Source: Bisporella sp. PMI_857 (taxonomy: Eukaryota; Ascomycota; Leotiomycetes; Helotiales; Helotiaceae). Taken from it: a DNA stretch of 64,000 nucleotides. The stretch is from assembly GCA_021307315.1 (NCBI GenBank), contig JAJSPD010000024.1:434001-498000 (forward strand). The letters run 5' to 3'. Of this stretch, positions 59,747 to 64,000 are shown one piece after another (within the stretch, counting starts at the first letter, position 1; every line of letters starts with the position of its first letter). Position numbers and translations under genes: made by a program. Below the pieces are notes generated by a model. That model did not search any database. It saw only the letters and a program-made list of their open reading frames with translations, and had not been told where the DNA came from.

Positions 59747-62614
59747 TGGTCACGACGGGTAGCGCTGTGAGCACCTGTTGAATTGGCATTGTATATAGGA
59801 TGGTCAATAGTCTACAGTTTGCCGTGGATGAGGCAATCGTCAATGATAGGCGCTTAGACTCATGTCCTGGATCAGAACCCATGGGTTTACATGATGTACT
59901 AGAGTCAATAGAGGGCTCTCAAATCTAAATAATGCGACCTTGCAACTTGATCTCCGTCGTCTTGTATATAAGTTAAGCCGTATCTACTCTCGCGCCTCAA
60001 CCCCTTTAATAAGCGAGAGTGAGAATGGACATCACACACCGGCTGTTAACCCCTGGAAGGGGGAAGTACAGCCTACCGCAAGGCATAAGATCAGGAAATG
60101 TCTCGCTTTTGAAGCCTTTTATGTAATATCGGGCTCGAATCCACCATCCTAGAGGCTTTGCAAGATATCCAACACCTGCTTTGATTTACAGACCTGAGTG
60201 TGGCTAGAGAAGAGATGCCAAATAAGAGTGCGGTTGTGCGTACGCTTACAATCTAATTGCGGTGAAGGCTCACCGGGTGGTAATCAGCAAGATAGAAAAG
60301 GCTGAGGAGGAACGACACCATGGGTCTATCTGTGTAGGGACCTGCTCCAGGGACCAAAGGTCGTGCAGCGGTCACGGCACAACTGATCCGGCCATGCGTC
60401 AGGAACGAAAATATGCTAAGCAGCAATATTTCATAGGGAGGAGTAAAAATTCTGCAATTCCCGCTTTTTTCTCCAGAAATAGCTGAGCATGGAAGCTTGT
60501 TATCCGGCTCCTCAAAGGCAAAAACTACCGGAATCAGGCCATGAGACGATCATCCGTCTGGATCACTGCGGTGGATCTCGATGACAAAGATGTGTTTCAA
60601 GCAGTATCTCAGTTACGTATAGGAACTTCCAGACCGCAGTCGAGTCCGATGGGCATTGATTCAAGATCTTCTATGACCTGTCAGTAGCGGATATCGTATC
60701 TACGGTCCTAGGCAGCCCGTCGTTTCATAGGCAGATAAAGAGGCTGGTGATCAGATTTGGGCCCTGGTAGCAGACTCCATTTTTTAATATGGCCATCTAG
60801 TGTGATAGATTTGAACGCGTAGTGTACTCGTCTTTTGCGCACGTCATTATGCATTTGAGAGGAGGTGAGTAAGAGGAGCCAGCATGTTGTGGTACGATGA
60901 ACTGAATTAAAAGGCGATAAGGCTGGGCAAGGCATCTCTGTGGAGCAGAGAAGAGCTCCAGGAAATGATATGCCGTCGCTGAGACGGATAGAGGCAATCC
61001 ATAACGATTACCCGCTAGAGAGGTATTCACCACGTGGGTGGGGCAAGTCACATGAAAATCATGTGAGGGATTATTCTTTTCTCGGACCAGCGGTTGTGCC
61101 TGATAAAAATACACTGCGGTAGTGTCGACAGTATTTCACTCAGTTTTGAGTGAAAACATGGTCATTATGCTCCGTACACGAGTTGGGACCCATTATGTGA
61201 TTCATCACAATCCCTTGTCTTTCCCCTCATTACGTGCTCACCGCTTTCTCAAAGGTTCGAGACTTTCACACAATTACAGTCGTGATAGTGTACGAATAAG
61301 TGCTAATCGAATGTATGACAAGAGGAAATGGCCCTCATTTGCGAGAATATCCGGTTTTTATGAATGGATGGCCAAAAGTGTATACAAGCTCAGGGCCGGA
61401 GAGTTGCACAACAAGGTTTGGGTTTCAGGCGTCCAATGATACTGACTTGTGATGCTTTAATCGATTCCTGGATGGTGAAAGAATGAACCTTGATAGTTCC
61501 GGGGCTCGGGTAGGTTTTACGAGTACGTGCTTTGAGAGGTCAGTGAGGCGATGAGGGGTATCACGAAATTGAGGCTGACAGATGCTGCAATATCTTTTAT
61601 ATCTCAAAGCATCTCTGGTAGGTTGGTCTATTACCTCGCCGCGTCAATACAGCTTTGTATTGCGTTTCCTACTCGTATCTCCTTTCGTCACCTAAAATCA
61701 TTTCGAGTTCGGCACTTCATTCCTGTGCCAGTTCTCATTGGGTGAACATATTTTGTGTTGTGGAGAATACAGGATGGTGAAGCCGTCAAGGTGAGGCTCT
61801 CAAGGTGCATGCCTTCAACGACACGCCTGACGACACGCAACAATTTTATGGGTAGCTTGAACGTGTAAAATTCTTAGCCGCCAAGACATGCGTCTTAATA
61901 TGGGGGAGCGGGTTGAATTATGCCCTGCATGCTGCATAGTTCTTGTCCTAAGCTAAATCCCAGAGCTTGTTGTAGCGCCTTTGTGTTTCGCTCCTTGCCC
62001 GCAATCCCAGAACGTGGCTCGATATCTTCGAAGTGTTGGCCGCGATTCACCCCATAGAACAGGGTCCAATAGATTGTGCTATAAGTAGGTACCCGTGGGG
62101 TTGGAACTTTTGATATCAATTACCAGCCTCCCACTCACTGAGGAGGGCAACGTCCAGGCGACAGCTGAGGCATCCTGCTTCCCACGAATAAAAAGACGAT
62201 GGCATATCATGATCAAGGTTGCTGCCCACACTGTTGTACTGTAGCCGTCTAAATCCAACGCTCTGCCATCAAGGGGTCACTTTTTAATGGAGTTGTACCG
62301 TTCATCTAGTGTCTGCCATAGGTAGATCAACCCATGCCGCAGCAAAGCGTGAACAGGGAATGACGGCAGTGGCGTCGGCTTACTTCTTTGCGATGTGCCT
62401 GGTCTTCCCTACTATAGAAGGTAGCGGGGGATCCAAGGGGAGTCCTAAATGCAAGAGAAGCCAGCGCAGAGCCATCAAGGTCCTGGAGAGGAATACCATC
62501 TTTTCACCGTGTCCAGGCGTGCATATACCATATCTTTTTGGTAAGCTGGAAAGCAGCTATAGATGCAGAAGGGAGATGCATATCATGTATCATAGTGTAT
62601 TGTATGTAGCGAAA

Positions 62615-62638
62615 CCCCCCCCCCTCTCTCTCTCTCTG
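62615..62638. repeat. C-run followed by (CT)n microsatellite
   Basis: About ten C bases then (CT) repeated about seven times. Confidence 0.8.
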
Positions 62639-63580
62639 TGGTAGGCAGATGAGGCAGGTGAGGAGGAATATGGGGGTCCTTTAGAGGGGCAGCAGTGAGA
62701 GAGCTGTTTGCTGACTAGTTATGTACTTACAACTATCAGAAGTAGTAGTGGGGGGGGGGAAGGGGGAACAAACCAGGTGAAGCGAGACTCATTCGGTTAA
62801 AAAAAACGAGTTGTGTTGCTGGACTGGGCTTGGCTGGGCTGATAATCAAACAGCTTGTTTGGAGGATGTTCCATCTCGACACGCCCATGATCTATCACAC
62901 CCCCCCGGCACGATACCGTACAGTAACCCGTATGACCGAACAGTGGCACCCAGGGGGGTGGGTGCGGGATTCTTTCTAGAGGATTTTTTTTTTTTCATGC
63001 CGCAATGTGGACCTGGCTTAACGCAACGCAGCACGCAACATCAAAGAAATCAGGAACGTGCCAGATCATTTGTGGAGCAGAGACCCTGAAAAGGTAGGGT
63101 TGAGCTAAGAAGTATTCATTTTACCGCCGTAAGGAATAGCCCATGGTGCAATGTGTGATCCAGCCAGGGTTGCCATATAATAATAAGCTGTAGCCCCCGA
63201 ACAAATTTACTCGCACCATTGTGTCGACTAAAGACTGGGTAGTGCTGAGTCGCCATCACGGAATCTGGTAGCAAAACCACGCTATCAATAACACCTTAGC
63301 GGTCAGACTTTATCCTCCAAGACTTACAGGACTTACTTGCCTGATTTTCTTTCTTTCCAGGAACATTGAACATTTGAAAACAATTGTTTCTTTATTACTG
63401 TACATCTTATCTGCATACAAAGATACTTTTCAATCATCTCGTTTGATTGCCATCTTCATTGTGGTAGAAGTCGATCATCACCAAGTACAACTTGGACAAT
63501 CCATTCTGGGTTCCCCCCTTCCAAAGCATCCCCCCTTGACGCTTTGTTGCTGGAGAACAGGGCCCATCACGAATAGTCAG

Positions 63581-63616
63581 CATCACCACCACCACTACCA
63601 CCACCACCACCACCAA
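63581..63616. repeat. (CAC)n microsatellite
   Basis: Near-perfect CAC/CCA trinucleotide run of about 36 bases with one interruption (CTA). Confidence 0.8.
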
Positions 63617-64000
63617 CACATCCTCCGATTTATTTACCGTAGAATTACACGGCAATCTCTTCTCCGTCATCGGAAGGCTCTTCCCTCCTCAGTCATCTCA
63701 GAATTATACAACATCCAGCTCATTCATCAATCCAAGTCCAATCGTATCGAGGTGTCGTTATCAGGTCCCCAGGCATTTTCCAGTCCGATAACGCAATCTT
63801 GCGGTAGCCTCTAGCCCTACTTGGGATACCCCACCCCGGAGCCAGCCAAGCACTGCCGCTATCACGAGGAAAAGACGCCTTATCAACTATCATTTTCTCA
63901 AATTTAAAAAAAGAGAAACATTTCCTCAGAAGGAGTCACAAGACCCACTTCGCGATATATCCAGCTATATATACATACATACATACATCCATCTACTTTC

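Larger units (their letters stand above)
59747..64000. other. gene-poor right end, possible leader of an off-window gene
   Basis: No domain-bearing ORF on either strand. The region holds microsatellites and homopolymers near its end. The CT/CA-rich plus strand from about 63300 to 64000 resembles a long leader or promoter of a gene outside the window, but this is unproven. The ORF at 63374-63814 is low-complexity (His run) and not supported. Confidence 0.4.

Noticed and set aside
60110..60150. tRNA-like T-arm (GGCTCGAATCC)
   Set aside because: No matching acceptor stem, D-arm or anticodon arm could be found upstream.
63374..63814. 146-codon plus-strand ORF with a His run
   Set aside because: The His run is only the translated (CAC)n microsatellite; the rest has no domain, so it is probably leader sequence.

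Overview
This window is from a filamentous ascomycete (Pezizomycotina). The evidence is spliced genes with short introns of about 35-180 bases carrying GT...CTAAC...AG signals, a Zn2Cys6 regulator, a NACHT-ankyrin STAND protein, a UbiA tailoring cluster, a siderophore-type MFS carrier, and AT-rich decayed repeats that look RIP-mutated. The class cannot be fixed from sequence alone; Leotiomycetes or Sordariomycetes is a guess. All exon models were assembled by eye from splice signals, reading-frame phase and family motifs.

Layout. 0-7 kb: a frameshifted CorA-like remnant (+), an uncharacterised fungal membrane protein (-), then a gene-poor decayed stretch. 7-21.3 kb: a compact secondary-metabolism-like block containing a P450 (-), a seven-helix membrane protein (-), a secreted BBE-type FAD oxidoreductase (-), an SDR (+), a cupin (-), a UbiA prenyltransferase (+) and an amidohydrolase (+). 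Two divergent promoters lie inside it. No PKS, NRPS or terpene cyclase is visible, so the aromatic acceptor must be made elsewhere or be a primary metabolite. 21.3-24.6 kb: decayed coding sequence, a broken retrotransposon gag and a very AT-rich patch. 25-28.7 kb: a complete NACHT-ankyrin NLR-like gene. 28.7-33.4 kb: gene-poor, with one possible 46-residue membrane peptide.

33.4-45.9 kb: a flavodoxin-less NADPH-P450-reductase-like flavoprotein with a presequence and a CCGGGCC motif, a Zn2Cys6 regulator, a siderophore-type MFS transporter, and an amidoligase-like gene. The reductase and transporter promoters both carry exact ATCWGATAA elements, the site of the fungal iron repressor GATA factors (SreA/Sre1/Urbs1 type). 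This suggests a co-regulated iron-assimilation locus.

46.7-51.5 kb: the most striking gene, a 1550-residue fusion of an indoleamine-2,3-dioxygenase-like haem domain, a CPR-like FAD/NAD(P)H reductase, a cytochrome b5 domain and a long Ser/Pro-rich tail. It reads as a self-sufficient haem oxygenase carrying its own electron supply. 54.5-59.7 kb: a mitochondrial TPR-type protein (-), an unidentified decayed coding region (-), and a U3-snoRNA-associated nucleolar protein (+). 59.7-64 kb: no gene recognised, with several microsatellites.
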